Under the pieces are notes generated by a model that worked only from the letters and a program-made list of their open reading frames with translations, made no database searches and had not been told where the DNA came from. 64,000 bases of DNA, from positions 372,001 to 436,000 of the forward strand of contig CAKORJ010000001.1 of NCBI GenBank assembly GCA_934101575.1. Direction: 5' to 3'. The position numbers and the translations under genes are program-made. Numbering within the stretch: position 1 is the first letter of the stretch; the number at the start of each line of letters is the position of its first letter. Positions 40,766-50,707 of this stretch are shown here, piece by piece. The DNA is from an uncultured Bacilli bacterium (lineage in GTDB: Bacteria; Bacillota_I; Bacilli_A; RF39; UBA660).

Positions 40766-42565
40766 TTAATTGTTTCTTTGTCTATATCTTTCTTTATCGT
40801 CTAATATTTTTTTTCTTAGTCTTATACTATCTGGTGTTATTTCTACTAGTTCATCGTCTTCTATGAATTCTAGAGCTTCTTCTAGAGTGAATATTTTTGG
40901 TTTTATTAGTGTTAAGGCATCATCTGATCCTGCGGCTCTTGTGTTGGTTAATTGTTTGTTTTTACATGGATTTACGTTTAGATCATTGTCTCTATTATGG
41001 ATACCTATTATCATTCCTTTGTATACATCTACGGATGGTCCTACTAACATTGTTCCTCTATCACTTAGATTATATAGTGAATAAGCCATTGTTTTTCCAT
41101 CTTCCATTGAGACTAGTACACCATTTTTTCTTCTTTTTACTGGACCTACATATGGTTTATAACTATCAAAACTTCTTACCATAATTCCTTCCCCTTTTGT
41201 ATTTGTTATAAAGTTGCTTCTATAACCTATAAGGGCTCTTGTTGGTACTAGGAATGATAGTTTTGTATAATTATCATCATTTGTTACTAAATTCATTATT
41301 CCTTTTCTTTCATTCAGGTCATTTATTATTGTTCCAGCATATTCATTTGGACAGTTTATTAGCACTTCTTCGAATGGTTCACATTTTACTCCGTCTATTT
41401 CTTTTAGTAATACTTCTGGTTTTGATACTGAAAGTTCATATCCTTCTCTTCTCATATTTTCTAGTAGTATTGATAGATGTAGTTCTCCTCTTCCTGAGAC
41501 TTTATAACCATCACTGTCTTTTAGTTCTTCTACTTTTAGTCCTACATTTGTTTCTAACTCTCTATCTAATCTTTCTTTGATGTGTCTATTTGTTAGAAAT
41601 TTACCACTTCTTCCTGCGAATGGTGAAGAGTTTACTAAGAAGTTCATTGATAGTGTTGGTTCTTCTATTACTATTGGATCAAGAGGATTTATGTTATCTT
41701 TATCGCATATTGTATCTCCGACTCTTATGTCTGGGGATGTTGCTGTTATAACTATATCTCCATATCTTGCTTCTTTTACTTCTTTTCTTTTTATTCCTTC
41801 GTTTACAAATACTTTGTTTACTCTTACATTTTCAACTGTTCCATCGTTTTTACTTATTGCTACCATCATTCCTGACTTTATTACACCTTTTGTTATTCTA
41901 CCTATTCCTAGTCTTCCTAAGTAATCATCGTATGATAGTGATGATATTTGAAGTTGTAGTGGATCATTTTCATTTCCTTCATACTCTTTAGTATTGGCTA
42001 TTATTGTGTCTAAAAGTGGAAATATGTTTTTATCTTCATCTTCTAATTCTTTTTTGGCTATTCCTTTTTTAGCCATACCATAACAAATTGGAAAATCTAA
42101 TTGCTCATCTGTTGCTCCTAGTTCTACAAATAGATCAAATGTCATGTTTACTACTTCATCTATTCTTGAATCTTTTTTATCTATTTTATTTATGAATAGA
42201 ATTGGGTTTAAGTTGTTTTTTAGAGCTTGTTCTAGAACGAATCTTGTTTGAGGCATTACTCCTTCTTTGGAGTCTACCATAAGTACCACTGTATCTACTG
42301 TTTTTATTATTCTTTCTACTTCAGATGAAAAGTCAGCATGTCCTGGGGTGTCTACTATATTTATTTTGTAATCTTTATATTTTATTGAACAGTTTTTTGA
42401 ATAGATTGTTATTCCTCTTTCTTTTTCTAGATCATTACTATCCATTATTTGATGAGTTTCTAATTCTTTATCTAGTGCACCACATTGTTCTAGTAAGGCA
42501 TCTACTAATGTGCTTTTTCCTACGTCTACGTGTGCTACTACTGCTATGTTTAGTATTTTTTCCAT
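40766..42565 (-). CDS. typA: Ribosome-associated GTPase TypA/BipA
   Basis: A 599-residue translational GTPase: G1 AHVDVGKS, G2 ERGITI, G3 DTPGHADF, G4 NKIDK, then EF-G-like domains II, III and V and the BipA-specific C-terminal domain (ALIGYRSNFITNTKGEG). It is involved in 50S assembly and growth at low temperature or stress. It has its own strong promoter. Confidence 0.97.
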   Translation of the reverse strand: MEKILNIAVVAHVDVGKSTLVDALLEQCGALDKELETHQIMDSNDLEKERGITIYSKNCSIKYKDYKINIVDTPGHADFSSEVERIIKTVDTVVLMVDSKEGVMPQTRFVLEQALKNNLNPILFINKIDKKDSRIDEVVNMTFDLFVELGATDEQLDFPICYGMAKKGIAKKELEDEDKNIFPLLDTIIANTKEYEGNENDPLQLQISSLSYDDYLGRLGIGRITKGVIKSGMMVAISKNDGTVENVRVNKVFVNEGIKRKEVKEARYGDIVITATSPDIRVGDTICDKDNINPLDPIVIEEPTLSMNFLVNSSPFAGRSGKFLTNRHIKERLDRELETNVGLKVEELKDSDGYKVSGRGELHLSILLENMRREGYELSVSKPEVLLKEIDGVKCEPFEEVLINCPNEYAGTIINDLNERKGIMNLVTNDDNYTKLSFLVPTRALIGYRSNFITNTKGEGIMVRSFDSYKPYVGPVKRRKNGVLVSMEDGKTMAYSLYNLSDRGTMLVGPSVDVYKGMIIGIHNRDNDLNVNPCKNKQLTNTRAAGSDDALTLIKPKIFTLEEALEFIEDDELVEITPDSIRLRKKILDDKERYRQRNN

Positions 42566-42595
42566 TTTTACATCTCCTTAAGTCAAATCTATCAA

Positions 42596-42624
42596 ATTAT
42601 ATCAAAAATATTTATTTTATGCAA
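42596..42624 (-). promoter_or_regulatory. Promoter of typA
   Basis: TTGCAT (42619-42624) and TATAAT (42596-42601) with exact 17-base spacing on the minus strand and a TG two bases before the -10. Confidence 0.7.
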
Positions 42625-42631
42625 GAAAATG

Positions 42632-42662
42632 AAAAAAATAGTGCTTTTTTGGCACTATTTTT
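42632..42662 (-). terminator. Terminator of the nucleotidyltransferase gene
   Basis: AAAAATAGTGC (42634-42644) pairs with GCACTATTTTT (42652-42662). The T-tract on the minus strand is within and after the stem. Confidence 0.7.
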
Positions 42663-42664
42663 GA

Positions 42665-43570
42665 TTAATCCCATAGTTTTTCTTTATAGATTCCTTTTTG
42701 TATCATGTCTTTTATGGCATTTACTACTTCTTGTTTATCTTCTTTATAGGTTATTCCATACCATTTTTCATCTGTTTCTAAGACTTTTACTTGAGCTATA
42801 TTTTCTTTTATTTCTTTTGTTACTACGTCTGGCATTAGATATTCACATGTTTCCATATCGTTTTTGTTTTTTTCTAAGAAAGGTATAAACTCTTCTTCTA
42901 TATGGTTTATGAAGCTGTGATGAAAAGCCATTAAGTTCATCGATACTAGAGTATCATTTTTTACTCTTTCTTTTATGCTTGTTTTAAATGATGTTTTTGT
43001 AAGACCTTGGTCATCTTTTTCTACTAGACTTTCGTCTAAACCTATTAATTTTCCATCTTCTATTTTACATATTCCTCTTTTTACTGACCCATTGTCTGTT
43101 ATTGTATTTATTAATTTGTATCCTACTAGAGCATAGTTTTCTTTGTTATCTTTATTTAGATCTGTGTCTAAAAAGTCTGAGACTGCTTTTATACCTCCAT
43201 ATCCATAGAAGTCATCAGCGTTCATAAGGGCAAAGTTTCCTTTTATTAAATGTCTTGCACAGTATATTGCATGTCCTGTTCCTAATGGTTTTACTCTATT
43301 TGGTACTTTGTATCCTTCTGGAAGGTCATCTATTTTTTGAAAAGCATATTCTACATCTATATATGGCTTTATTCTTTTTCCTATTGTTTCTTCAAATACT
43401 TCTAAGTTTTCTTCTTTTATTATAAATATTACTTTTTCGAAACCACATCTTTTGGCATCATAGATTGAATAATCTATTATAAACTCTCCATTTGGTCCTA
43501 CTGGTTCTATTTGTTTTAATCCTCCGAATCTTGAACCCATGCCGGCGGCTAATATTACTAATGTTTTCAT
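42665..43570 (-). CDS. Sugar-phosphate nucleotidyltransferase-like protein
   Basis: A 301-residue protein of the NTP_transferase fold: LVILAAGMGSRFGGLKQIEPVG is the nucleotide-binding signature, with GTGHAIYCAR and MNADDFYG (metal-binding Asp) downstream. It likely attaches a nucleoside phosphate to a sugar phosphate for cell-surface polymers. The substrate is not evident, and no sugar pathway genes lie close by. It is directly downstream of pcrA and may share its promoter. Confidence 0.85.
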   Translation of the reverse strand: MKTLVILAAGMGSRFGGLKQIEPVGPNGEFIIDYSIYDAKRCGFEKVIFIIKEENLEVFEETIGKRIKPYIDVEYAFQKIDDLPEGYKVPNRVKPLGTGHAIYCARHLIKGNFALMNADDFYGYGGIKAVSDFLDTDLNKDNKENYALVGYKLINTITDNGSVKRGICKIEDGKLIGLDESLVEKDDQGLTKTSFKTSIKERVKNDTLVSMNLMAFHHSFINHIEEEFIPFLEKNKNDMETCEYLMPDVVTKEIKENIAQVKVLETDEKWYGITYKEDKQEVVNAIKDMIQKGIYKEKLWD

Positions 43571-43571
43571 A

Positions 43572-45644
43572 CTAAATTCTCCTTATACTTTTATGATTTT
43601 TTAATATTTTCTTTATTCCTATGTCTTTATTAAATGCTACTGTTAAGATGGTATTTGTTACTTCTATTACTACTCCATCTCCATATTTATCGTGGTGAAC
43701 TTTATCTCCATAATTGAATAATTGATCACTTTCGTGAACTCTTTTTTCTTTTTTTACTTGTGGTTCTTGTTCTTTATTTTCTTTTTCTAGTAGATTTTGG
43801 TCTATTTCTCTTACGAATCTACTTAATATAGATGGACTTTCTTGTCCATATATTGTTCTTTTCTTTGCTGAAGTTATCCATAGTTTTTTCATTGCTCTTG
43901 TTATGGCTACATACATTAATCTTCTTTCTTCTTCTAGTTCGTCTGGAGAGTAGCTGTTTTTATGAGGAAATAATCCTTCTTCCATGCCTGCTAAGAATAC
44001 ATATGGATATTCTAATCCTTTTACTGAGTGAACTGTCATTAGAGTTATTCTATTTGGATCGTCTTTATACTCTTCTATGTCTGATACTAGACTTATCTCT
44101 GTTAGGAATTCTTCTAGAGAGATAAGTCCTACTCTTTCTTCAAAGTTTTTGGTTACGGATTTAAACTCTTCTAGGTTTTCTAATCTTATATCTGCTTCTA
44201 GACTTTTTTCTTGTTTTAGAGCCTCTTTCATACCACTTTTATCTAGTACTTTATCTATGAATTCTGTTAGAGAACAACTTTTTAAGTCTTCTTTTAACTC
44301 TTCTATTGTTTTTTTAAATTCTAAAGCTTTTCCATCTTTTATTGCATCATACATACTTGTGTTATATACTTCGGCATTTGCTTCTATTTCACTTATTGTT
44401 TTTGGACCTATTCCTCTTTTGGGAGTGTTTATACTTCTCATAAGACTTATATCATCATCTGTATTTATTATTAGTCTTAAGTATGCTAATAGGTCTTTTA
44501 TTTCTTTTCTGCTATAGAAATAGAAACTTCCTACTATTCTAAATGGTATGTTTTGTTTTAGTAGTTCTTGTTCAAATACTCTTGATTGGGCATTTGTTCT
44601 ATATAATATTGCTATATCACTATATGGAACTCCTTTTGAGATTAGTTCTTTTATTTTTCTTATTATGTAGAAGACTTCATCTATTTCATCATAGGATTTA
44701 TAAAATGATATTTTATCTCCTGCGCCTTTATCACTCCAAAGATTTTTATCTTTACGAAAATTGTTATTTTTTATAACACTGTTGGCAGCATCTAATATTG
44801 TTTTTGTTGATCTATAATTTTGTTCTAACATTATTATTTCAGCATCTTTGTAATCTTTTTCAAAATTTAATATGTTTTTATAGTTGGCTCCTCTAAACAT
44901 GTAAATACTTTGATCATTGTCTCCTACACATGCTATATTTCTATACTTGGCTGCTAACATTTTTATTATTAGATATTGGGCTTCATTTGTATCTTGGTAT
45001 TCATCTACTAATATGTACTTATATTTTTCTCTATAGTAATCTAATACTTCTTGATTTTCTTTGAATAGTTTTATTGGTAATATTAGTAAATCATCAAAAT
45101 CCACGGAATTGTTTTTAAAGAGAATCTCTTGATATTTTTTATATACTTTGTAGATTATATCGTCTTCTTCACTATGAACAAATTTTTTGTATTCTTCAGG
45201 CATTACAAATTCACTTTTATTACTTGATATTTTATTTCTTATCATATAAGGATTAAATCTTTTTGGATCATATCCTAAGTCTTTTATTATCTTTTTTACA
45301 AGTGTTAGGCTATCATCACTATCCATTATTACAAAATTATTTTTGTATCCTAGTTTATCATAGTTTTCTCTTAGAATTTTTACTCCAAATGAGTGAAATG
45401 TTGAAGCTAATAAGTTGTTTTTTCCTATTAGTTTTTCTATTCTTTCTTTCATTTCTTTGGCTGCTTTATTAGTAAATGTTATCGCCAAGATACTTTCTGG
45501 ACTTATTCCGTATTCTTTTATTAGATAGGCTATTCTTGTTGTTAGGACTCTTGTTTTACCGGATCCAGCGCCGGCTAGTATTAATAAGGGGCCATCTTTA
45601 TGTTTGATGGCTTTTATTTGATTTTCATTTAGATTTTCAAGCAT
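43572..45644 (-). CDS. pcrA: UvrD/PcrA-type DNA helicase
   Basis: About 690 residues: superfamily I 3'-5' helicase with Q motif (LNENQIKAI), Walker A AGAGSGKT, motif Ia TFTNKAAKEM, motif II VDEYQDTN, motif III GDNDQSIY, motif IV QNYRS, motif V VHSVKGLEYP and motif VI VAITRA. The C-terminus has the RNA-polymerase-interacting Tudor-like part (FNYGDKVHHDKYGDGVV). It is involved in repair and removal of RecA or RNA polymerase. The ATG at 45644 follows AGGTGAAGTAT; the GTG at 45653 is part of that site. Confidence 0.96.
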   Translation of the reverse strand: MLENLNENQIKAIKHKDGPLLILAGAGSGKTRVLTTRIAYLIKEYGISPESILAITFTNKAAKEMKERIEKLIGKNNLLASTFHSFGVKILRENYDKLGYKNNFVIMDSDDSLTLVKKIIKDLGYDPKRFNPYMIRNKISSNKSEFVMPEEYKKFVHSEEDDIIYKVYKKYQEILFKNNSVDFDDLLILPIKLFKENQEVLDYYREKYKYILVDEYQDTNEAQYLIIKMLAAKYRNIACVGDNDQSIYMFRGANYKNILNFEKDYKDAEIIMLEQNYRSTKTILDAANSVIKNNNFRKDKNLWSDKGAGDKISFYKSYDEIDEVFYIIRKIKELISKGVPYSDIAILYRTNAQSRVFEQELLKQNIPFRIVGSFYFYSRKEIKDLLAYLRLIINTDDDISLMRSINTPKRGIGPKTISEIEANAEVYNTSMYDAIKDGKALEFKKTIEELKEDLKSCSLTEFIDKVLDKSGMKEALKQEKSLEADIRLENLEEFKSVTKNFEERVGLISLEEFLTEISLVSDIEEYKDDPNRITLMTVHSVKGLEYPYVFLAGMEEGLFPHKNSYSPDELEEERRLMYVAITRAMKKLWITSAKKRTIYGQESPSILSRFVREIDQNLLEKENKEQEPQVKKEKRVHESDQLFNYGDKVHHDKYGDGVVIEVTNTILTVAFNKDIGIKKILKNHKSIRRI

Positions 45645-45709
45645 ATACTTCACCTATTTGATTATAACATGTTTTATTTTTTTTCAAAAGAAAAATGTGT
45701 AAATTGGTG

Positions 45710-46150
45710 TTAATGATTAGGTGTTATTTTTCTTACTTTCTTTAAACTATTGTTATCTTTTTGATGTTCTTTTTGTATATTTGTGTTTAATGTTATTTCA
45801 TCATTATAATTTATTAATCCTAGTGGTTTTAAGGCATTGCTTTTTTGTAATGCTTGGTAGTACTCATATGGTAAAACATAAAATTTTTCTTCTATTTGTT
45901 TCATATTTACTTCTGGTTTTAATATATAATAAGTTTCTTTTTGTTTATCATTTGTTATAAAGTATATTGGTTCTTCTATTATTGACTGGTCAATATATGT
46001 CATTTCTTCTTTGGATGTTAAATTTCTTTCTAATTCTTTTACAAATTGATCTAAATCAGCTTTTTTTATCATTGTACATGTTTTGTTACTATATTTATAT
46101 AGATATAATAAGCCTAAACTGTACATATCTTCATCATTTATTCTAACCAT
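45710..46150 (-). CDS. Unknown protein
   Basis: A 146-residue soluble protein that I do not recognise. It has an alpha/beta pattern with YFITNDKQKETYYILKPE in the middle and a basic tail (SLKKVRKITPNH). It is monocistronic, between pcrA and the divergent ger operon. Confidence 0.55.
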   Translation of the reverse strand: MVRINDEDMYSLGLLYLYKYSNKTCTMIKKADLDQFVKELERNLTSKEEMTYIDQSIIEEPIYFITNDKQKETYYILKPEVNMKQIEEKFYVLPYEYYQALQKSNALKPLGLINYNDEITLNTNIQKEHQKDNNSLKKVRKITPNH

Positions 46151-46349
46151 TTTTTTCTCCTTTTTTATTGTGTTTTTCTTCTTATATATTTTTTATTTTT
46201 AAATAATTTAAATTTGTTTATATTTTATCATAGAAAAGATAATGGTTTCAAGAATGGATACTTTAGTTTTTTTACTTTATAAGTTTATTTTTTTATTTAA
46301 GCGAGTATGTTTTTTGATTTATTTTGCACAATAATATAAAGGTGATTTT

Positions 46350-47780
46350 ATGCTTGATAAACAAATTGAGATTATTAAGAGGGATTTTAATAGTTCTCCG
46401 GATATTGTTTTTAGAAAGGTTAAGGTTAAGAATAAAGAGATTCTTCTTGTGTTTAATTCTTCTGTTTCTAGTAGTTCTAGTATTAATGATTTTATACTAA
46501 AGAAGATTACTAGTATTGATAAGAGGATTACTAGAAAGAATATATATAATCATCTGGAAAATGAAATTCCTGAAAATGTTATTGTTGATATTAAGGATAA
46601 AGATGATTTATATACTAAGATTAATTCTGGGTTTACTGTTTTTATATTTGAGAAGGGCGAACCTTTTGCTATTGAAACTAGAGAGGATTTATCTAGAGGT
46701 GTTTCTGAACCTCTTACTGAGCAATCTATTAGTGGTCCTAAGGATGCTTTTACTGAGAATTATCAAACTAATTTGGGGCTTATTAGGAAGAGAGTAAAAT
46801 CTAATCAGCTTACTATTAAAGAATCTGTTGTGGGTAAACAATCTAAGACTAAGGTTGCTGTTTTATATATGGATAATATTGTTAAGGATGATCTTGTTAA
46901 AGAAGTAAATGAAAGAATTTCTAATATAGATATTGATGCTATTTTAGATAGTACTTATATTAGGGAATGTATTGAGGATGAACATAGTACTTTTCCTACT
47001 ATTGATACTACGGAAAGACCTGATACTGCTTGTATTGCTCTTCTTGGTGGTAGAGTTTGTGTTATGACTGAGAATTCTCCTTATTTACTTATTATTCCTA
47101 CTTTTTTTAGTGATATGTTTCATGCTAGTGAAGATAATTATCAAAGCCATATTAATGTTACTTTTACTAGGATTATTAGATATTTTGCTTTTTTTATAGC
47201 GGTGTTGCTTCCTGCTTTTTATATTGCTATTACTACATTTAATCATGAGACTATTCCTGTTACTTTGCTTACTAATTTTGCTGCTCAGAGAGATGGAGTT
47301 CCTTTTCCTGCCATTGTGGAAGCTCTTGGACTTACTCTTGTTTTTGAGATTTTAAGGGAAAGTGATATTAGGATGCCTCATTTATCTGGTACTGCTATTT
47401 CTATTCTTGGGGCTATTGTTTTAGGTGATGCTGCTGTTTCAGCGGGTATTGTCTCTCCTATTATGGTTATTGTTATTTCTTTGTCTGCTATTTCTTCTCT
47501 TATGTTTTCTAATGTTGGAATGGTTAATGCCATTAGAATTTGGAGGATTATTTTTATGTTATTTGCTACTACTACGGGAATGATTGGTATTTTTCTTGCT
47601 AGTATGCTTTTACTTACTACTCTTACTTCTAAATTTTCTTTTGGAAAGCCTTTTCTTTATCCTCTTATTCCTCTTAATAAAAAGTTTCTTAAGAATGCTG
47701 TTTTTAAGGAAAAAATTGAAAATGATAATAAAAGAATGCCTATTCTGACTAATAAAAATTATACAAGGAGTAAGTTATGA
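46350..47780 (+). CDS. Spore germination protein, GerA family A subunit
   Basis: 476 residues. The cytoplasmic N-terminal domain (through about 240) contains the family signature EPLTEQSISGPKDAFTEN and VAVLYMDNI. Four to five membrane helices follow, with ALGLTLVFEILRESDIRMP and the PLIPLN stretch. Together with B and C subunits it forms a germinant receptor in the inner spore membrane. It begins a three-gene plus-strand operon and overlaps the C subunit gene (ATGA). Confidence 0.95.
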   Translation: MLDKQIEIIKRDFNSSPDIVFRKVKVKNKEILLVFNSSVSSSSSINDFILKKITSIDKRITRKNIYNHLENEIPENVIVDIKDKDDLYTKINSGFTVFIFEKGEPFAIETREDLSRGVSEPLTEQSISGPKDAFTENYQTNLGLIRKRVKSNQLTIKESVVGKQSKTKVAVLYMDNIVKDDLVKEVNERISNIDIDAILDSTYIRECIEDEHSTFPTIDTTERPDTACIALLGGRVCVMTENSPYLLIIPTFFSDMFHASEDNYQSHINVTFTRIIRYFAFFIAVLLPAFYIAITTFNHETIPVTLLTNFAAQRDGVPFPAIVEALGLTLVFEILRESDIRMPHLSGTAISILGAIVLGDAAVSAGIVSPIMVIVISLSAISSLMFSNVGMVNAIRIWRIIFMLFATTTGMIGIFLASMLLLTTLTSKFSFGKPFLYPLIPLNKKFLKNAVFKEKIENDNKRMPILTNKNYTRSKL

Positions 47781-48889
47781 AAAAGATTATACTATTTATT
47801 ATTTCTGTGTTTTTACTTTGTGGTTGTAGTTATTCTGAACTTAATGATTTGGCAGTGGTTTCTACTCTGGGGATTGATTTTGAAGATAATGAATTTGTTA
47901 TTACTGCTCAAGTTATGGATATAAAAAGTAGCAATGATGGTAGTACTACTGCTAGTACTTTGATATATGAATCTACTGGAGAGACTATTGCTAAGGCTAT
48001 TAGAAATTTTTCTGTTAGATATCCTAAGAATGTATATTTAGGACATTTGGAGTTTGTTATTATTGATAAGGAAGCTTCTAGTAGGATAAATGATATTTTT
48101 GATTATATTATGCGTTCTCCGGAGGTTAGATCTTCTACTTATGTTTTGATGAGTGAGAAACAAACTGCTAAGGAAATTCTTAATCCTGATAATGAGGTTA
48201 AGGATAGGTTTCCTGTTCAGAGTTTAAGAACTGTTTTACTTGATTCTAAGGATAGAAATGGTACTATATATGATCTTACTTTAGAAGAGTTTCTTAGTAC
48301 TTATTTAAAGGAAGGCATTAGTCCTCTTGTTCCTCTTGTCAAAACTACTAATGAAAAAGGTATGTCTGCTACTTCTGTTATTATTGAGGATTTGGCACCT
48401 TTTAAGAATAGAGTTTTGTATGATGCCCTTAGTTCTAATGCTGCTATTGCTTATAATACTATAAATAATAATTATCATGATATTGTTATTGATTGTAAGT
48501 ATAATAATATAAAATTTGGTGCGGTTATATATAATCCTAAATCTAATATTGATATTAAGATTAATAATAATGAGGTAAATATTATTTTAGATATTGCTAT
48601 TGAATCTAAAATTATTGAGCTTAATAATAGGATCAATTTAACTGATTCTAAGGTGCAAAATAGAATAAAAAAAGAAATAAGTAAAAGTATTTATAATAAT
48701 ATTTATGAATTAATTTATTATTCTAAGAAGAATAATGTTGATGTTTTAGGACTTGGTAATATTATTTATAAGAATTATTATGATGAGTATTATAAGTTTA
48801 AAAATAAAAATATTTATGATATTGCTAAATTTGATGTTAAAGTTAATAATAAAATGTATAGATTTGGTAATATAAATAAAGGAGCTTGA
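47777..48889 (+). CDS. Germinant receptor lipoprotein, GerC family
   Basis: A 370-residue lipoprotein: signal peptide with lipobox LCGC (Cys17), then the GerC-family pattern SELNDLAVVSTLGIDFEDN and YLGHLEFVIIDKEAS. It has three GerC domains, the last with Asn/Lys/Ile-rich strands. It anchors to the outer face of the spore inner membrane as part of the germinant receptor. The order A-C-B differs from the Bacillus A-B-C order but is common in Clostridia. Confidence 0.94.
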   Translation: MKKIILFIISVFLLCGCSYSELNDLAVVSTLGIDFEDNEFVITAQVMDIKSSNDGSTTASTLIYESTGETIAKAIRNFSVRYPKNVYLGHLEFVIIDKEASSRINDIFDYIMRSPEVRSSTYVLMSEKQTAKEILNPDNEVKDRFPVQSLRTVLLDSKDRNGTIYDLTLEEFLSTYLKEGISPLVPLVKTTNEKGMSATSVIIEDLAPFKNRVLYDALSSNAAIAYNTINNNYHDIVIDCKYNNIKFGAVIYNPKSNIDIKINNNEVNIILDIAIESKIIELNNRINLTDSKVQNRIKKEISKSIYNNIYELIYYSKKNNVDVLGLGNIIYKNYYDEYYKFKNKNIYDIAKFDVKVNNKMYRFGNINKGA

Positions 48890-48893
48890 TTTT

Positions 48894-49970
48894 ATGAATG
48901 GTAAAATTAGTAGTGGTGAGGTTATGGCTATTTGTGTAGGAATTATCTTTGCTATGTTTCCTGGATTTGCTAATTATCTTATTCTTGTTAGTTCTAGAAA
49001 TGACTCTCTTATTTCACTAGCTATTGCTTTTGTTATTGGTTTAATTCCTATTTTTATGATTATGTTTATTAGTAAGAGAATTAATACTAATTTTTTTAAG
49101 TTTTCTGTAGATAATTTTAAGATTTTTGGATATGTTTTGGATATTGTTTTACTTATTCTTGCTTTTTTTACTATTTTTATTAGTAGCTGGCTTTCTATTG
49201 ATTTTGTTATCAGTCAGTTTTTGACTAGAAGTTCTTATTATTTAATTGCTATATTTGTTTCTATTATTGTTGGTTTTTCTATTAATAAGGGTATTGAATC
49301 TCTTTCTAGGACTATTTTTATTTTATTTGTGGTTTCTGCTAGTGTTATAATTTTTCTTTTACTTACTTTGATTCCTTATGTTGATGTTAGTAATTTAAAA
49401 CCTATTGGAGTTGCTTCTTTTAAAAGTGTTCTTAATGGCTCTTTTGTATTTTTAACTGTGACTATATCTCCTATTTTTTATGTTTTAGGACTTAAATCTA
49501 TTACTAAAGATGGAAAGAACTTTCCTCGTAAGATTTTAGTTGGATATATTGTTGCTTCGTTTTTGATTGCTTTTGTTTTGTTTTTTATTATTACTGTTTA
49601 TGGAATAGAACTTGGTAGTATTTTATCTTATCCTGTTTATGGTTTGTTTAAGAAGGTTCAGATTTTTGGTTTTATTGAGAGAATTGAGAATTTTGCTGCT
49701 ATTTTCTTGATAACTGCTTTTTTTGCTCAGTTTTCTTATTTTGTTTATGCTATTAAAAGTAATATTTCTGATATGTTTAAAATTAGTAATAAAAAAAAGC
49801 AAGCTATTCTTACTTATTTTATTTCTATAACAGTTCCTGTTTGTAGTATTTATCTTTTTAAGACTTATGCTTTTTCTGCATATTTAGAATACTCTCCTTA
49901 TGTTTTATCTATTTTTTATGTTGTTTTGTTTATATATTTTATAAGAGCTATTTTTATTAAGAAATCTTAG
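48894..49970 (+). CDS. Germinant receptor permease, GerB family
   Basis: 358 residues with about ten membrane helices of the amino-acid/polyamine/organocation transporter fold: KISSGEVMAICVGIIFAMFP at the start, and later YGLFKKVQIFGFIERIENF, typical of GerB. It is the germinant-binding or channel-like subunit. It starts 4 bases after the GerC stop behind AAAGGAG. It converges with the minus gene at 49967, overlapping by 4 bases. Confidence 0.94.
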   Translation: MNGKISSGEVMAICVGIIFAMFPGFANYLILVSSRNDSLISLAIAFVIGLIPIFMIMFISKRINTNFFKFSVDNFKIFGYVLDIVLLILAFFTIFISSWLSIDFVISQFLTRSSYYLIAIFVSIIVGFSINKGIESLSRTIFILFVVSASVIIFLLLTLIPYVDVSNLKPIGVASFKSVLNGSFVFLTVTISPIFYVLGLKSITKDGKNFPRKILVGYIVASFLIAFVLFFIITVYGIELGSILSYPVYGLFKKVQIFGFIERIENFAAIFLITAFFAQFSYFVYAIKSNISDMFKISNKKKQAILTYFISITVPVCSIYLFKTYAFSAYLEYSPYVLSIFYVVLFIYFIRAIFIKKS

Positions 49971-50287
49971 TCTTTATTTATATCTTTTAGTGATTTTGGT
50001 GTGTAGTTTATTATTTTTTGTTTTCTTAGGGTTTCATATATTGATGGTGCTCCTATGAAGGCAAAGAATGATACCCATAATGAATCTATTATGCTTAATT
50101 TGAAGAACCATAATGAGAACAGTATTCCGAATAAGAATGATGATATTAAGTTAAAAAGAGTAACTTGCCAATTTCTTTTTAATAATGACATTGTTTTTAT
50201 TTTTTGAACTAATGCCATTTCAAATACTGAAAATACTATACTTATTAAAATAATTTTTGTTAATGATTCAGATAATATGTTTTCCAT
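49967..50287 (-). CDS. Holin-like or phage-type small membrane protein
   Basis: 106 residues with three hydrophobic helices (ILISIVFSVFEMAL, LISSFLFGILFSLWFF, SLWVSFFAFIGAPSIYETLR). The size and topology resemble phage holins, but the match is weak. It is paired with the 103-residue gene upstream, which also looks phage-like, and lies downstream of the T4SS-like cluster. Confidence 0.5.
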   Translation of the reverse strand: MENILSESLTKIILISIVFSVFEMALVQKIKTMSLLKRNWQVTLFNLISSFLFGILFSLWFFKLSIIDSLWVSFFAFIGAPSIYETLRKQKIINYTPKSLKDINKD

Positions 50288-50295
50288 GTTACCTC

Positions 50296-50607
50296 CTATT
50301 TTAGTGGAAGAATATTTATTTCTTTTACCATTTCATCTACTATGTTAGAACATTCTAGTTTTTTATAAAGTTCATATAATTCCATTATTTCTTCTTTTTC
50401 TTCCATGGTTATATATTCTTTTTTCTTTATTTCGGTGTATTTTTCTTTTATATGAATTTTTAAGTTTGCACAGGCTTCATTTTCTAGTTTATCTATTTTT
50501 CTTATGTATTTTGATATTTTTCTATATAGGTGTGTTAGAATTGTTACTATTACTGAGAATAGTATTTCTATCCAGTAGTGAACTATGAAAGATAACATAT
50601 CCATCAC
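50296..50607 (-). CDS. Phage-associated small membrane protein
   Basis: 103 residues: one N-terminal membrane helix (WIEILFSVIVTILTHLYRK), a Lys/Glu-rich helical region and a C-terminus ELYELYKKLECSNIVDEMVKE. That tail resembles small proteins next to holins in Firmicutes phages (pattern Y-x-x-Y-K-x-L then a helix). It may be a lysis-cassette remnant or a component of the neighbouring secretion cluster. Confidence 0.5.
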   Translation of the reverse strand: MMDMLSFIVHYWIEILFSVIVTILTHLYRKISKYIRKIDKLENEACANLKIHIKEKYTEIKKKEYITMEEKEEIMELYELYKKLECSNIVDEMVKEINILPLK

Positions 50608-50658
50608 CTATTATATTATATTTTGTTTCTTGAAAAGTTATTATATTATTTCACATGG

Positions 50659-50699
50659 AAAAAGAGAGAAAAATTTCATTATTGTTTTTCTCTCTTTTT
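50659..50699. terminator. Strong terminator at the end of the T4SS-like cluster
   Basis: A perfect 15-base-pair stem (50659-50673 with 50685-50699) over an 11-base loop, purine-rich on one arm and T-rich on the other, so it can act in both directions. It follows the virD4-like gene. Confidence 0.8.
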
Positions 50700-50707
50700 A
50701 TTATTTT

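Noticed and set aside
46305..46333. Sigma-G-like promoter before the ger operon (GTATG and CACAATA, 17 bases apart).
   Set aside because: The implied start point would fall at about 46340, on the ribosome-binding site, and the -10 has a mismatch at a key position. The ger context makes it tempting but it is not convincing.
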